Assembly (NCBI GenBank): GCA_013003255.1
Contig: JABDJZ010000098.1
Span: 1-10,033 of the forward strand
Length of the DNA: 10,033 bases
Source: Rhodothermales bacterium
Lineage (GTDB): Bacteria > Bacteroidota > Rhodothermia > Rhodothermales > UBA10348
Direction: 5' to 3'
Shown here: piece by piece, positions 1-7,759 of the stretch
Position numbering within the stretch: position 1 is the first letter of the stretch
How the letters are laid out: each line of letters starts with the position of its first letter
The notes under the pieces: generated by a model
Databases searched by the model: none
The model's input: only the letters and a program-made list of their open reading frames with translations
Told to the model about the DNA's origin: nothing
Program-made: the position numbers and the translations under genes

Positions 1-871
1 GTACCGCACCCTGTAGGCGAAGCCCTCGGACCGAGACGGCCCTCTTGCCGGCGTTCCAGAGCTCGACGAATCGGGTCTGGTCCGGTACTCCGTCGAACGG
101 GTCGGACACCGGTCTCAGCAGCCGTTCGGTGATGATAACCTCCCCGGTCTCGGGCAGGCCGACTGTGGCCATCCCAGTTTCTGATGTGCGGTTGCCGAAC
201 AGGTCTTCCACGCCCTGCACGCGGGCCGGCCCGGGAGGGGATCCCGCCGCCCAGGCGGTGCTGTCGTTGCTCCATCGCACGGAGCGAGCACCGAATGCCG
301 CCGCGCCAACCGGAACGACGGGCTCCGAGAACACCACCAGCAGGCTGTCGGTGAGGAATCGTTCCGCGTAGATCATCCGGGGCGGATCGCGGTCCGGCCG
401 GTAGGCGGCATTGATGGCGCCCGGGGTCCCGCCCGTGGGGCTGCTGGTCCAGTTTACCGGATGCGAGGAGGGCCCCTGCGGGTCGATGCGCTCCAGGGGC
501 GCCGGCGAGTTGGACCAGTCCGGTTGGTAGGCCACCAGGTCAACTTCGACGCCACCAACGGAAATACCGACCTCATCGCCCGTGTTGTTCAGCGTCGGCC
601 ACCCGGAGACCGGCAGGAAGGGCACTCCTGGAAAGGAAGCCTCGAAAGCTGTCGGGTCCTGGACCAGCACCACGTAGGCTCCGGCTTTGAGGGTAAGGCT
701 GCGGTCTACCACGGGGCGGGGACGGCGTGTGCTGTCATACAGTGTTGCGTCGGCCAGGTCGATGACGGAGGCTCCGGCGTTAAACAGCTCGACATACTCG
801 GAGCCCTGATTCGGCGGTGCGTACGCGATTTCGTTGATCACGAGGCAGCAGAACAGCAACGTTGCGAGCAT
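1..871 (-). CDS. Secreted lamin-tail-domain (LTD) protein, 5' part only
   Basis: This open frame has 290 codons and runs off the left edge without a stop, so the C-terminus is missing. The start is ATG at 871. An in-frame TGA lies four codons upstream, so the frame cannot begin earlier. A purine-rich GGAAAAGG directly abuts the ATG. The protein begins with a short hydrophobic stretch (MLATLLFCCLV), probably a minimal export signal. An LTD fold follows at about residues 11-150, seen in VINEIAYAPPNQGSEYVELFNAG-type signatures, the LNNTGDEV turn and the later GTPGAIN ending. Residues about 160-240 (RDPPRMIYAERFLTDSLLVVFSEPV and onward) resemble a bacterial Ig-like or SbsA-like spacer. A second LTD begins near residue 245 (ITERLL... 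then RFVELWNAG). LTD proteins in this group are usually extracellular or surface proteins, often with a T9SS tail, which cannot be checked here. The role is unknown; adhesion or a nuclease/phosphatase partnership are only family-level possibilities. Confidence 0.82.
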   Translation of the reverse strand, partial: MLATLLFCCLVINEIAYAPPNQGSEYVELFNAGASVIDLADATLYDSTRRPRPVVDRSLTLKAGAYVVLVQDPTAFEASFPGVPFLPVSGWPTLNNTGDEVGISVGGVEVDLVAYQPDWSNSPAPLERIDPQGPSSHPVNWTSSPTGGTPGAINAAYRPDRDPPRMIYAERFLTDSLLVVFSEPVVPVGAAAFGARSVRWSNDSTAWAAGSPPGPARVQGVEDLFGNRTSETGMATVGLPETGEVIITERLLRPVSDPFDGVPDQTRFVELWNAGKRAVSVRGLRLQGAV

Positions 872-966
872 CCTTTTCCATCAAGAGGACGGAGGTTGTC
901 TTGGTGCAACGGTGGCACTCATCACCCGCATCGCGTAATGTCAGCAAACGGAAAACAGGCAGTTCA
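872..966. promoter_or_regulatory. Divergent intergenic region between LTD gene and DUF2339 gene
   Basis: These 95 bases separate two genes that point away from each other, so promoters for both must lie here or inside the neighbouring 5' ends. On the minus strand a loose pair TTGCTG (947-942) and TGATGA (924-919), 17 bases apart, would give a leader of about 40 bases for the LTD gene. On the plus strand TAATGT (936-941) is the best -10-like hexamer for the DUF2339 gene, but no good -35 box stands 16-18 bases upstream. Neither matches a strong sigma-70 or a clear Bacteroidota TTTG/TAnnTTTG promoter. Placement here is by gene arrangement; the exact elements are weak. Confidence 0.3.
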
Positions 967-2676
967 ATGAGTACCGAGGAGCGGATTCGAGAACTGGAAG
1001 CGAGGGTAGCCGAACTCGAGCGGCGTTTGGAGGCACCCAGCCGGAAACCCATCGGCACCGGGGGGCTGCCGCGTCCGCAGCAGGCACGCAGCACCGCAAC
1101 CAGCCTCATCGAGCCGCTTCGTCCGGTCATCGAGTTCCTCAGCGGAGAGGGAGCCCTGGCACGAATCGCCATCACGCTGCTTTTGGGTGGACTCCTGTTT
1201 CTGGTCAAGTATGGCATTGACCAGGGATGGGTCAACGAACTCGTGCGGGTTGGCCTGGCCACACTGGCAGGGTTCATCCTGATGAGCCTCGGTGTCAAGC
1301 TCTCGAGTCGCCGCATCCTCTCCCAGGTACTCTTTGGTGGGGGGATCGGAGCGCTCTACGTGGCCGTGTTCTCGGCCCATGTCTTCTACGGGCTCATCCC
1401 GCTGACGGTAGCGGTGATTCTGGCGTCAATTGTCTCGGCACTCTGTCTGGCGGCCAGCCTGCGGTACGCGAGCGCGCCTCTGGCCGGCGTCGCGCTCAGC
1501 GCGGCCCTGGCTACCCCGTTTCTACTCTCATCGGGTCAAGGCTCGGTGGCGGTGCTGGCGGGATATCTGGTTCTGGTGCAGTTGACCGCGGCCGTGGTGT
1601 ACCACCGGGCCCGCTGGCTGCTGACCCACGCCTGGACGGCACTGCTGTCTGTGGCCGTCGTCTTTCTGGCCTTCCAGATGATTGATGATTCCCGGCCCTT
1701 CTGGGATCAGGCCATGGTGCAGTTGGCGGCGCTGACGTGCTGGGGAGCCTTCGCACTCCTGCCACTGGTGCACGCGCGGCCTCCAAGCGCCGAGTTGGCC
1801 GGCAAGGCGCTGTTCGAGGAACGCCGGAGGGATGCGCTGATTCTCCTGCTTACGGCACCGCTTCCCCTGCTGGTCTGGGTGCTGAGCTACGGCGCGTGGT
1901 CGCTGGATCGCGTACCCGCGGGGCTGCTGGCACTCATTGGGGCGGTTGGGTACACGCTGGTGCTTGTTGTCACCCAGGAGCGGACCGAATCCTGGGCGGC
2001 ACAGGCGCGGTACCGCAGAGTGAGCCTCGTGGCGGGTGCGTTTTCGTTGTGGGCTGCGGCCGCACTGGTCCTCACCGATGGGCAGGGCGTGGGACTGCTG
2101 GGCGTCCTCGCCGCCGCCGCCATGTGGACTCAGCGGAGGCTGGACTGGGACGGAAGCCGCGTCGCCGGGGGCATACTGGCCATAATCGGAGCTCTGGCAC
2201 TGTTCGTCCGCATGACATCGGGAGGGGAAATGTCCGGCCCCGAAATCCTCTATGACGGCCTCGGCGTGGCGGGCATTGCTGTTGCCGGTTGGCTCGCCGA
2301 ACGGTCACGCCCCCTGTTGGCCGCAGCGTGGGTACTGACCCTGCTATTCCTCGAGCGGGAGTTTTCCGCGATCGGAGAAGGCCTCGGGCTGGGGCCCGGC
2401 CTCGCTACAGCGGCCTGGGTCATTCTGGCCATCGGACTGTTGGCCATGGGCTTCAGGACCCGGGAGCAGGGGTATCGCTACTTGGGCATGGCCACGGTCG
2501 GCCTGGTGGTTGGCAAGCTGATGCTGTTCGATCTCTCGAGACTTGATCCCGTGTGGAGAATCCTGGTCTTCGTCGGAATCGGAGCTGCGCTGCTGGCCAC
2601 CAGCTACTTCTTCCCTGAAGTCTGGGAGCGGGAGGACGAGGACGCCGAGGGGCCGGACGCTGAGGTGCCGGCCTAG
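967..2676 (+). CDS. DUF2339 family multi-pass membrane protein
   Basis: This is a 569-residue protein of the DUF2339 (predicted membrane protein) family; the molecular function of the family is not established. The first 25 residues form a charged coiled coil (TEERIRELEARVAELERRLE), typical of the family's N-terminus. A linker follows, then from residue about 60 a long run of hydrophobic helices. The family-like block at about 63-140 includes LLLGGLLFLVKYGIDQGW, and VRVGLATLAGF leads into FGGGIGALYVAVFSAHVFY. The C-terminal block (YRYLGMATVGLVVGKLMLFDL, then LDPVWRILVFVGIG) is also characteristic, and the protein ends in a short acidic tail. About a dozen or more membrane segments are visible. 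ATG 967 was chosen because the frame could open from a TTG at 862, but that extension overlaps the divergent gene's start and does not resemble the family. A weak ACAGG lies seven bases upstream of the ATG. The gene stands alone on the plus strand and its stop overlaps that of the convergent M20 gene. Confidence 0.88.
   Translation: MSTEERIRELEARVAELERRLEAPSRKPIGTGGLPRPQQARSTATSLIEPLRPVIEFLSGEGALARIAITLLLGGLLFLVKYGIDQGWVNELVRVGLATLAGFILMSLGVKLSSRRILSQVLFGGGIGALYVAVFSAHVFYGLIPLTVAVILASIVSALCLAASLRYASAPLAGVALSAALATPFLLSSGQGSVAVLAGYLVLVQLTAAVVYHRARWLLTHAWTALLSVAVVFLAFQMIDDSRPFWDQAMVQLAALTCWGAFALLPLVHARPPSAELAGKALFEERRRDALILLLTAPLPLLVWVLSYGAWSLDRVPAGLLALIGAVGYTLVLVVTQERTESWAAQARYRRVSLVAGAFSLWAAAALVLTDGQGVGLLGVLAAAAMWTQRRLDWDGSRVAGGILAIIGALALFVRMTSGGEMSGPEILYDGLGVAGIAVAGWLAERSRPLLAAAWVLTLLFLEREFSAIGEGLGLGPGLATAAWVILAIGLLAMGFRTREQGYRYLGMATVGLVVGKLMLFDLSRLDPVWRILVFVGIGAALLATSYFFPEVWEREDEDAEGPDAEVPA
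2673..2676. other. Shared CTAG at convergent stop codons
   Basis: The plus-strand DUF2339 gene ends in TAG at 2674-2676. The minus-strand M20 gene ends in TAG read from 2675 to 2673. Both stops lie within one palindromic CTAG, so the coding regions overlap by four bases tail-to-tail. There is no intergenic room for a terminator between them, and I see no hairpin with a T-run in the flanking coding sequence. Confidence 0.9.
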
Positions 2677-3896
2677 GCGGCCAAGGCGTCGACCATCATC
2701 CTCGTCAGCAGGCGTGCGGCCATTCCTATGGCACGCTCGTCAATATCGAAGCAGGAGTCGTGCAGGACGTGGCTGGTTTGCGGTCCCGATGCCGTTCCCA
2801 CGCGCAGCAGCATGCCGGGCGCGTGGTCCAGATAGTGGGCAAAGTCCTCGGCTCCCATCGAAGGGGCGGGGATATCGAATACCGCTTCCTCTCCGTACAG
2901 CGTGTGGACGGCCTGACGCATGCGTTCCACCAGCTTTCCGTTATTCACTACCGGCGGAGATCCGTGATCGAAGTCCACCTGAACGGCCGCACCGAATTGG
3001 TCAGCTACGCGCCGCGCCGTGTCGGTGATAAGGTCACGAACCAGGGCGCGATCCGTGTGCACGGTGCACCGGAAGGTCCCGCCGAACTCCACTTCCTGGG
3101 GAATGACGTTGTAGGCATCGCCAGCTCGCAGTCGGCAGATAGCGATGACGGTCCCGTTTCGGGCGTCGGTTCGTCGGCCAACCACCTGATAGATGGTCGA
3201 CATGATCTGGTTGGCCACCCAGACCGTGTCCACGCTCTGGTGCGGCCGCGCTGAGTGGCCTGTAGAGGCCGCCGAGATCACGACGCGGAACCGGTCTGCC
3301 GAGGCCGTGGCCGCACCGGTAATCAGACCGAAGCGTCCCACGGTCACGGTCGGGTCCACGTGGGATGCAAACACCTCCGACACGCCTTCCATGACCCCGT
3401 CCCGAATCATGAGTGGGGACCCGCTGGGGATGCCTTCCTCGTTCGGCTGGAAAAACACCCGGACGCCGCCTCGCATTTCGTGACGATGCTCGTTCAGGAG
3501 CAGTGCCGTCGCGATGGCGATGGTCGTGTGGGCATCGTGTCCACAAAGGTGCGCAACCCCATCATTCTGCGAACGGTACTCGACCGTCTTCGCATCGTGA
3601 ATGGGCAGGGCATCGATGTCTGCGCGGTAGGCCAGCAGCGGTCCGGGGAGGTCTCCCAGAATGTCTACATACAGGCCCGTTCTCGCCAGGGGGCCGTGCA
3701 CCTCGAGACCGTGACGCTCGAGTACCTCGCGAATGAAGCGGGAGGTCTTGAATTCGTGCAGCCCCAACTCAGGATTCTGGTGGAGATGGCGTCTGACCGC
3801 GACAAGGAATTCCTCGAACGAGGAACTCGATGAATCGAGATCCTCAGGGACTTCGACGGAGTCGACGGTTTCTACCAGTGCCTCTGCTGCAGTCAT
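2673..3896 (-). CDS. M20D-type metallo-amidohydrolase
   Basis: This 407-residue protein belongs to the M20 family, subfamily D, which hydrolyses amide bonds of N-acyl amino acids (hippurate, IAA-amino acid, N-acetyl-diaminopimelate and related substrates) using a two-metal centre. The expected ligands are visible: Cys118 and His120 in LCGHDAH, Glu153/Glu154 in FQPNEEG, His179 in ASHVDP, and His379 in LHDSCFDIDE. The lid/dimerisation domain is marked by HSARPHQSVD (214-223) and the NVIP segment (263-266), followed by GGTFR; GAEDFA (348-353) is also family-typical. Ser381 stands where many relatives have Pro (HxPxF). The first 27 residues are an acidic, Ser-rich extension (five Ser in a row at 22-26), with no signal peptide, so the enzyme is probably cytoplasmic. 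ATG 3896 is the only reasonable start, since no ATG, GTG or TTG follows before the conserved RRHLHQNPELG. No Shine-Dalgarno sequence is apparent. It lies 53 bases downstream of the vWA gene. The substrate cannot be told from sequence. Confidence 0.9.
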   Translation of the reverse strand: MTAAEALVETVDSVEVPEDLDSSSSSFEEFLVAVRRHLHQNPELGLHEFKTSRFIREVLERHGLEVHGPLARTGLYVDILGDLPGPLLAYRADIDALPIHDAKTVEYRSQNDGVAHLCGHDAHTTIAIATALLLNEHRHEMRGGVRVFFQPNEEGIPSGSPLMIRDGVMEGVSEVFASHVDPTVTVGRFGLITGAATASADRFRVVISAASTGHSARPHQSVDTVWVANQIMSTIYQVVGRRTDARNGTVIAICRLRAGDAYNVIPQEVEFGGTFRCTVHTDRALVRDLITDTARRVADQFGAAVQVDFDHGSPPVVNNGKLVERMRQAVHTLYGEEAVFDIPAPSMGAEDFAHYLDHAPGMLLRVGTASGPQTSHVLHDSCFDIDERAIGMAARLLTRMMVDALAA

Positions 3897-3949
3897 ATAC
3901 GGACGATTAGGCGCGGAATATAGGGCGCAACGTGATCACTCCGGTTGGC
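3897..3949 (-). promoter_or_regulatory. Gap before M20 gene with a palindrome and a -10-like box
   Basis: This is the widest gap in the minus-strand cluster. It contains a perfect 8-base palindrome GTGATCAC (3932-3939) and, on the minus strand, TATATT (3922-3917), 20 bases ahead of the M20 start. The AT-rich box stands out against GC-rich surroundings and could be a -10/-7 element for a separate M20 promoter. No convincing -35 or -33 partner stands at the right spacing, and the palindrome is too short to call an operator or terminator. Confidence 0.2.
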
Positions 3950-6100
3950 TCAAACCAGGCCGCGTCGCTTTCTCAAAAACCACTCAACGGTAAGGAGCAC
4001 CAAAACCAGTGCCAGGAACGGGCTGCGGTGCCATAGCCGAATGGATGATGCTTCCAGGCGCAGGCGTGGGGTGAGGTCCCCGCCTTCTCTCAGTGCAGCC
4101 GGGATGTTCGAAACCTGATCAGGAAATACGGTCTGACCACCTGACCGCAGCGCAAGCTGGCGCATCAGTGCGGCATCGGCCTGGGTGTCCCGAAACTCGA
4201 GTGCCAGTGCGCCCACGGAAAATGTCCCCTGGTCCCGACCGAGTTCCTCGTTGTCCTGCAGGGCAGCGACCGTGTACGAATAGGTGCCTTCCGGGAGGGC
4301 GCCGGCATCGGCCCGATAGCGTCCGGAGCCAATGGAGCGCATCGCGAACGGGAGCACCGTCCCGTCCGGAGTGCGGACGTCGATGTCTACGGTGGCGCCG
4401 CTGACGGGCTGCGCGCTCTCGTCATACACCTGGCCGAAGAACTGAACGCGTTCTCCTCCCTCAAACACGGTCTGCGCAGGCCGCACCCGGACCGGGCGGT
4501 CGTCCTCTGGAGCCACCAGCCATTGCACGAAGTTGGAGGCCAGACCCGGCCAGACCGGGTCATACAGCTCAAGACTCGCGGGCAGGTTGTTCCAGCGCCA
4601 GACGCCGTAGGCAAGCACCGCCACGGAGCGGGCTCCAGATCTGCGCCGGAGCACAACCAGAGGATCGTCCAGCGGGACGCCCCGGATGGAGGCCGTGGCC
4701 AGCACGGTGGCGTCGGGTGCCGATTGCCAGGTGGCATCGGTGACCGTCAGCGGGGGGAGGGAGGTCCACGCATCGGAGGGAAGGTCCGTGGAAAGGGCGA
4801 AAACCGGGTGTCGGGAGCCGGCCGCTGTCAGTGTCAGGACGCCTTCGGTCCGCCCGGTGCGTACCACGCGGGGCTGAACCGGCAGCACCGGTCCGAGCCG
4901 CTGCATGAGCCGGAGATCGGTGGTATGTCCCAGCAGGAACAGCATGGGGACGTTGTTGCGTGCGGCCGATGCGATGCGGTCCAGATCGGCCACGGACGTT
5001 CCCGTGCTGGGGTATCCCTGCAGAACAACAAGGTCGTAGTCGGATGGGTCGGGCAGAGGACCCTGGAAGTACCCGCCGGATCGGCTTCGGACAAACACGT
5101 CCATCTCCATGGCATCGTCCTCCGAGAGGGCCATGCGGAGGGCGGTCAGGTCCGGGTCGGGGGCGCCCGCCACGACCAGGATGCGTTGCCGGGACTCCAG
5201 GACACGGACCGTGACGTTCTGAACGTTGTTGCGGTAGGTAAACTCGTCCCGGGATCGCGAGACGGACACCTGGTATCGGACAAGCCCTGTGGTGTCGGGA
5301 ACGACCTCCAGTTGGACAGCGGTTTCGCCCGCCTGAACCGGAAGGACAAGCGTCTCCTGGTCCAGGACTTGTCCCTGACTCTGCACCCGGACGGTGACGC
5401 GCTGTCCGCCGAACCCGTCGTGTCGAATGCCCACTTCCATCGGGAGGGCCACGTCTCTGTAGGCAATCTCGTTGGTCAGCACGCGGCGGACCTGTACATC
5501 CCTGCGCGAGGTGGTATCGCCGAGCGTCACCGTGTGGATGGGTACCGGATACCGGTCCGCTGTGTGCAGTGGGTTCTGGCCCGTGTTGTAGCGTCCGTCA
5601 GACAACAGGACCACGGCCTGGAGGTTGTCATCTTCAAGGTCGGCCGCGGCCGTCCTCAAGGCGACGGCAATGTCGGTTCTTCCTTGCGAGAACCGACCCG
5701 AGTCTGCGTCGGCAAGTGAGGCCACTGCGCCGGCGCGCGCCCCGAAGGCGTAGAACCGGAGGTCTGCATCCGGAAGCCCGCTTCTCAGGGTCTCCACCAG
5801 TGTTGTGGCCGCGGCAGCCGCGCTGGCTGAATCCGCCGAAGCCACGGCCAGACTCTGGGAATCGTCAACAAGGACGGCAATAACCGGTGGATCTGATTCC
5901 TCGACGGTTCGCGTCAGCAGGGGCTCGACGAGCAGAAAAATCAGGATGCCCAGACTGAGGAAGCGGAGTCCTGACATAACTGCACGGCCCAGACCCTCCA
6001 CGCGGGGAACGGTACCGCGATACAGCCACACCGCTCCGGCAGCAGCCAGCAGACCGAGGCCGATGAGAATCCAGGGGGACAGTCCGAAGGTGAGAGACAT
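3950..6100 (-). CDS. Membrane-anchored vWA-domain protein with GATase1-like and Ig-like regions
   Basis: This 716-residue protein has two N-terminal membrane helices (about 9-27 and 43-63), a large probably periplasmic body, and a C-terminal helix (about 692-708) followed by KRR-type basic residues. The vWA domain spans about 72-200 and its MIDAS metal site looks complete: DxSxS at Asp79-Ser81-Ser83, Thr142 in RTDIAVAL, and Asp168 in LLSDGR. Next come a beta-rich domain (about 205-302), a Rossmann-like region resembling class I glutamine amidotransferase folds (about 305-400, RILVVAGAPDPD, YDLVVLQGYP, VPMLFLLGHTTD), and an Ig/MG2-like domain (about 540-630). No nucleophile Cys is seen in the amidotransferase-like part, so it is probably a binding fold. 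The protein is related to BatA-like and other large vWA membrane proteins, but no MoxR ATPase lies nearby. The ATG directly follows the protease stop (TAAATG), which implies translational coupling. The function is unknown; metal-dependent protein binding in the envelope is a family-level guess. Confidence 0.85.
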   Translation of the reverse strand: MSLTFGLSPWILIGLGLLAAAGAVWLYRGTVPRVEGLGRAVMSGLRFLSLGILIFLLVEPLLTRTVEESDPPVIAVLVDDSQSLAVASADSASAAAAATTLVETLRSGLPDADLRFYAFGARAGAVASLADADSGRFSQGRTDIAVALRTAAADLEDDNLQAVVLLSDGRYNTGQNPLHTADRYPVPIHTVTLGDTTSRRDVQVRRVLTNEIAYRDVALPMEVGIRHDGFGGQRVTVRVQSQGQVLDQETLVLPVQAGETAVQLEVVPDTTGLVRYQVSVSRSRDEFTYRNNVQNVTVRVLESRQRILVVAGAPDPDLTALRMALSEDDAMEMDVFVRSRSGGYFQGPLPDPSDYDLVVLQGYPSTGTSVADLDRIASAARNNVPMLFLLGHTTDLRLMQRLGPVLPVQPRVVRTGRTEGVLTLTAAGSRHPVFALSTDLPSDAWTSLPPLTVTDATWQSAPDATVLATASIRGVPLDDPLVVLRRRSGARSVAVLAYGVWRWNNLPASLELYDPVWPGLASNFVQWLVAPEDDRPVRVRPAQTVFEGGERVQFFGQVYDESAQPVSGATVDIDVRTPDGTVLPFAMRSIGSGRYRADAGALPEGTYSYTVAALQDNEELGRDQGTFSVGALALEFRDTQADAALMRQLALRSGGQTVFPDQVSNIPAALREGGDLTPRLRLEASSIRLWHRSPFLALVLVLLTVEWFLRKRRGLV

Positions 6101-7756
6101 TTATCGAATCACCGTGAGTGTGCCGTGGACGGTGCTTCCACCGGCAGTGACACGGTATCCGTACCAGCCTACTGCGCCAGCTGGCATGGGGAGATCCAGC
6201 AAGTGGCGTCCGGCGTTCAGGCGCGAGAAGTCCAGGCGGCCGACCCGGCGGCCCAGGAGGTCAAAGACCTCGACCTCTGCCGGGGATGCAACATCGAGGT
6301 TCAACACAAGCGTGGCGGGTCCAGAGGCCGGATTTGGATAGACTTGAGCGGACAAGGATGACGGCAGATCGGAACTGTCGGAAGCGGTCGAGTAGGTAGC
6401 CGCCAGGGCCAGGGCAGCCTCAGCGTTGACACGCCCCCAGCCCCGGGTATTGTCCGCGACAAAGTCGGGGTTCTGCGAATCGTAGGTGGTGGCTTTCAGA
6501 ATATCGAGGATGTCCATCGGCTTCAGATCCGCGTTCACCTCCAGCATCTGAGTTGCGATGGCCGCCACCATGGGGGCCGAGAATGAGGTGCCGTTCCCGT
6601 GCGAGTATCCGGTTCTTGAGGCGTACCGGACGAATACGCCCTGAGCGGTCACGTCGGGCTTGATCCGTCCATCCGCTGTGGGGCCGTGCCCTGAAAAGCT
6701 CGCAGCCTGATCCTGGGCATCCACCGCGCCAACCGTAATCACGGAGTCACCATCGGCGGGGGAGGTGATGTAGAACCAGGATGAGCTGCCCTCATTGCCT
6801 GCGCTGTTAACCACGGTCACGCCCAGCTTGGCGGCGAGGTCGGCGGCGCGAGTGGTAAGGGGCGTATCGCCGTCCATGTCGGCATAGACGTAGGAGCTCT
6901 GATCGGGGTCAAACCGAGAGTACCCCAGGGAGATGTTCACCACATCGACGCCTTCGCTTTCCATCCACTCGATTCCCGCCACGAAGTTGTCCTCTTCCTG
7001 GTTGGTCTCGGTGGGCGTGTATTCGGTGCGGGCCAGAAGGATCTCGGCGCCGTACGCGGGACCGATCAAGTCTCCTTCGTCAAATCCGGCGGCGATGCTG
7101 AGAACCGCCAGGCCGTGACGGCTTCCGTCATCGGGGAAACCGGTGAAATCCTCCTGCCCGATGAGCCGTCCCGAGTTCACAATCGGGGCCACAGCTGCCT
7201 GACTGAGGTCGCCGACGCCGGTGTCAATGATGCCCAGTCTCACACCGGCACCGCTGAGTCCGGACTCCAGTCCGGGAAGCGCATTCACGAAATTGAGCTG
7301 CGTGAAGGAGTCCCCGTAGTCGAGTCGAAGGGCCGGGGCGCCCGGCGGCTGTGCCGGGCCGAACTGAGTTCCTGATGCAGGGCTCCCTTCCGGAGCCAAC
7401 AGCACCCCGACCGGCTGCACACCGCGGACGAATGGAAGTGCCTCGACCTCCTCCAGCTGTTCCGCGGTCAGAGGCGCCGATACCGCGTTGAGCCAGCGGC
7501 TCTGGACCCGAATCTCAACGCCGAGATCCGTCAGCGTGTGGACATAGGTGCTGGAGACCGGGCGATCCAGATTGGAGGGGACCCTATCCGCCCGCCTTGC
7601 CCTTCGAACGAGTGCCCGTTCAGTGATCGGCGCTACGCGATCCTTGGAAGCCACATCCGTCTTGTCCGTAAAGAAGACCCAGTACCTGGTCGGCGTTTGG
7701 GCCTCGGCCGGGATGGACAGCCCGACCATGAGCAACAGGAGAATCAGACGAGCCAT
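6101..7756 (-). CDS. S8 (subtilisin-like) serine protease with T9SS C-terminal sorting domain
   Basis: This is a 551-residue secreted protease. A signal peptide occupies residues 1 to about 19 (hydrophobic core LILLLLMVGLSI, cleavage after AEA). A propeptide of the type seen in Bacteroidota subtilases follows (about 23-120: RYWVFFTDK, ITERALVRRARR, SRWLNAVSA). The S8 domain runs from about 150 to 455 with the full catalytic set: Asp178 in GIIDTG, His214 in SRHGLAVLS, oxyanion Asn321 in NSAGNEG, and Ser391 in GNGTSFSAPMVA. The His motif reads HGL where HGT is usual. Residues about 468-551 form a T9SS type A sorting domain (VYPNPASG, VEVFDLLGRRVG, LNAGRHLLDLP, ending in HGTLTVIR). The protein therefore should cross the inner membrane by Sec and the outer membrane by T9SS, and be released or anchored to the surface. 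The gene starts three bases after the antiporter stop and abuts the vWA gene, so it is co-transcribed with both. Substrates are not evident. Confidence 0.93.
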   Translation of the reverse strand: MARLILLLLMVGLSIPAEAQTPTRYWVFFTDKTDVASKDRVAPITERALVRRARRADRVPSNLDRPVSSTYVHTLTDLGVEIRVQSRWLNAVSAPLTAEQLEEVEALPFVRGVQPVGVLLAPEGSPASGTQFGPAQPPGAPALRLDYGDSFTQLNFVNALPGLESGLSGAGVRLGIIDTGVGDLSQAAVAPIVNSGRLIGQEDFTGFPDDGSRHGLAVLSIAAGFDEGDLIGPAYGAEILLARTEYTPTETNQEEDNFVAGIEWMESEGVDVVNISLGYSRFDPDQSSYVYADMDGDTPLTTRAADLAAKLGVTVVNSAGNEGSSSWFYITSPADGDSVITVGAVDAQDQAASFSGHGPTADGRIKPDVTAQGVFVRYASRTGYSHGNGTSFSAPMVAAIATQMLEVNADLKPMDILDILKATTYDSQNPDFVADNTRGWGRVNAEAALALAATYSTASDSSDLPSSLSAQVYPNPASGPATLVLNLDVASPAEVEVFDLLGRRVGRLDFSRLNAGRHLLDLPMPAGAVGWYGYRVTAGGSTVHGTLTVIR

Positions 7757-7759
7757 AGA

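Noticed and set aside
904..918. Possible small hairpin GTGC...GCAC in the divergent region
   Set aside because: The stem is only four base pairs with a seven-base loop and no T-run, too weak to call a terminator or riboswitch.
862..966. N-terminal extension of the DUF2339 frame from TTG 862
   Set aside because: It would overlap the divergent LTD gene start and adds residues unlike the family, which normally opens with the coiled coil that begins at ATG 967.
461..970. Plus-strand open frame of 169 codons within the LTD gene
   Set aside because: The minus-strand frame here has clear LTD signatures and is open to the window edge; the plus frame has none.
780..1316. Minus-strand open frame of 178 codons spanning the divergent region
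   Set aside because: It lies in a different frame from the LTD gene, covers the start of the DUF2339 gene in antisense, and is Arg/Ser-rich without a motif.
4523..5719. Long plus-strand open frame of 398 codons opposite the vWA gene
   Set aside because: It is antisense to a gene with clear vWA motifs and membrane segments. The translated product is low in hydrophobic structure and shows no known motif. Long antisense frames are expected in GC-rich coding DNA.
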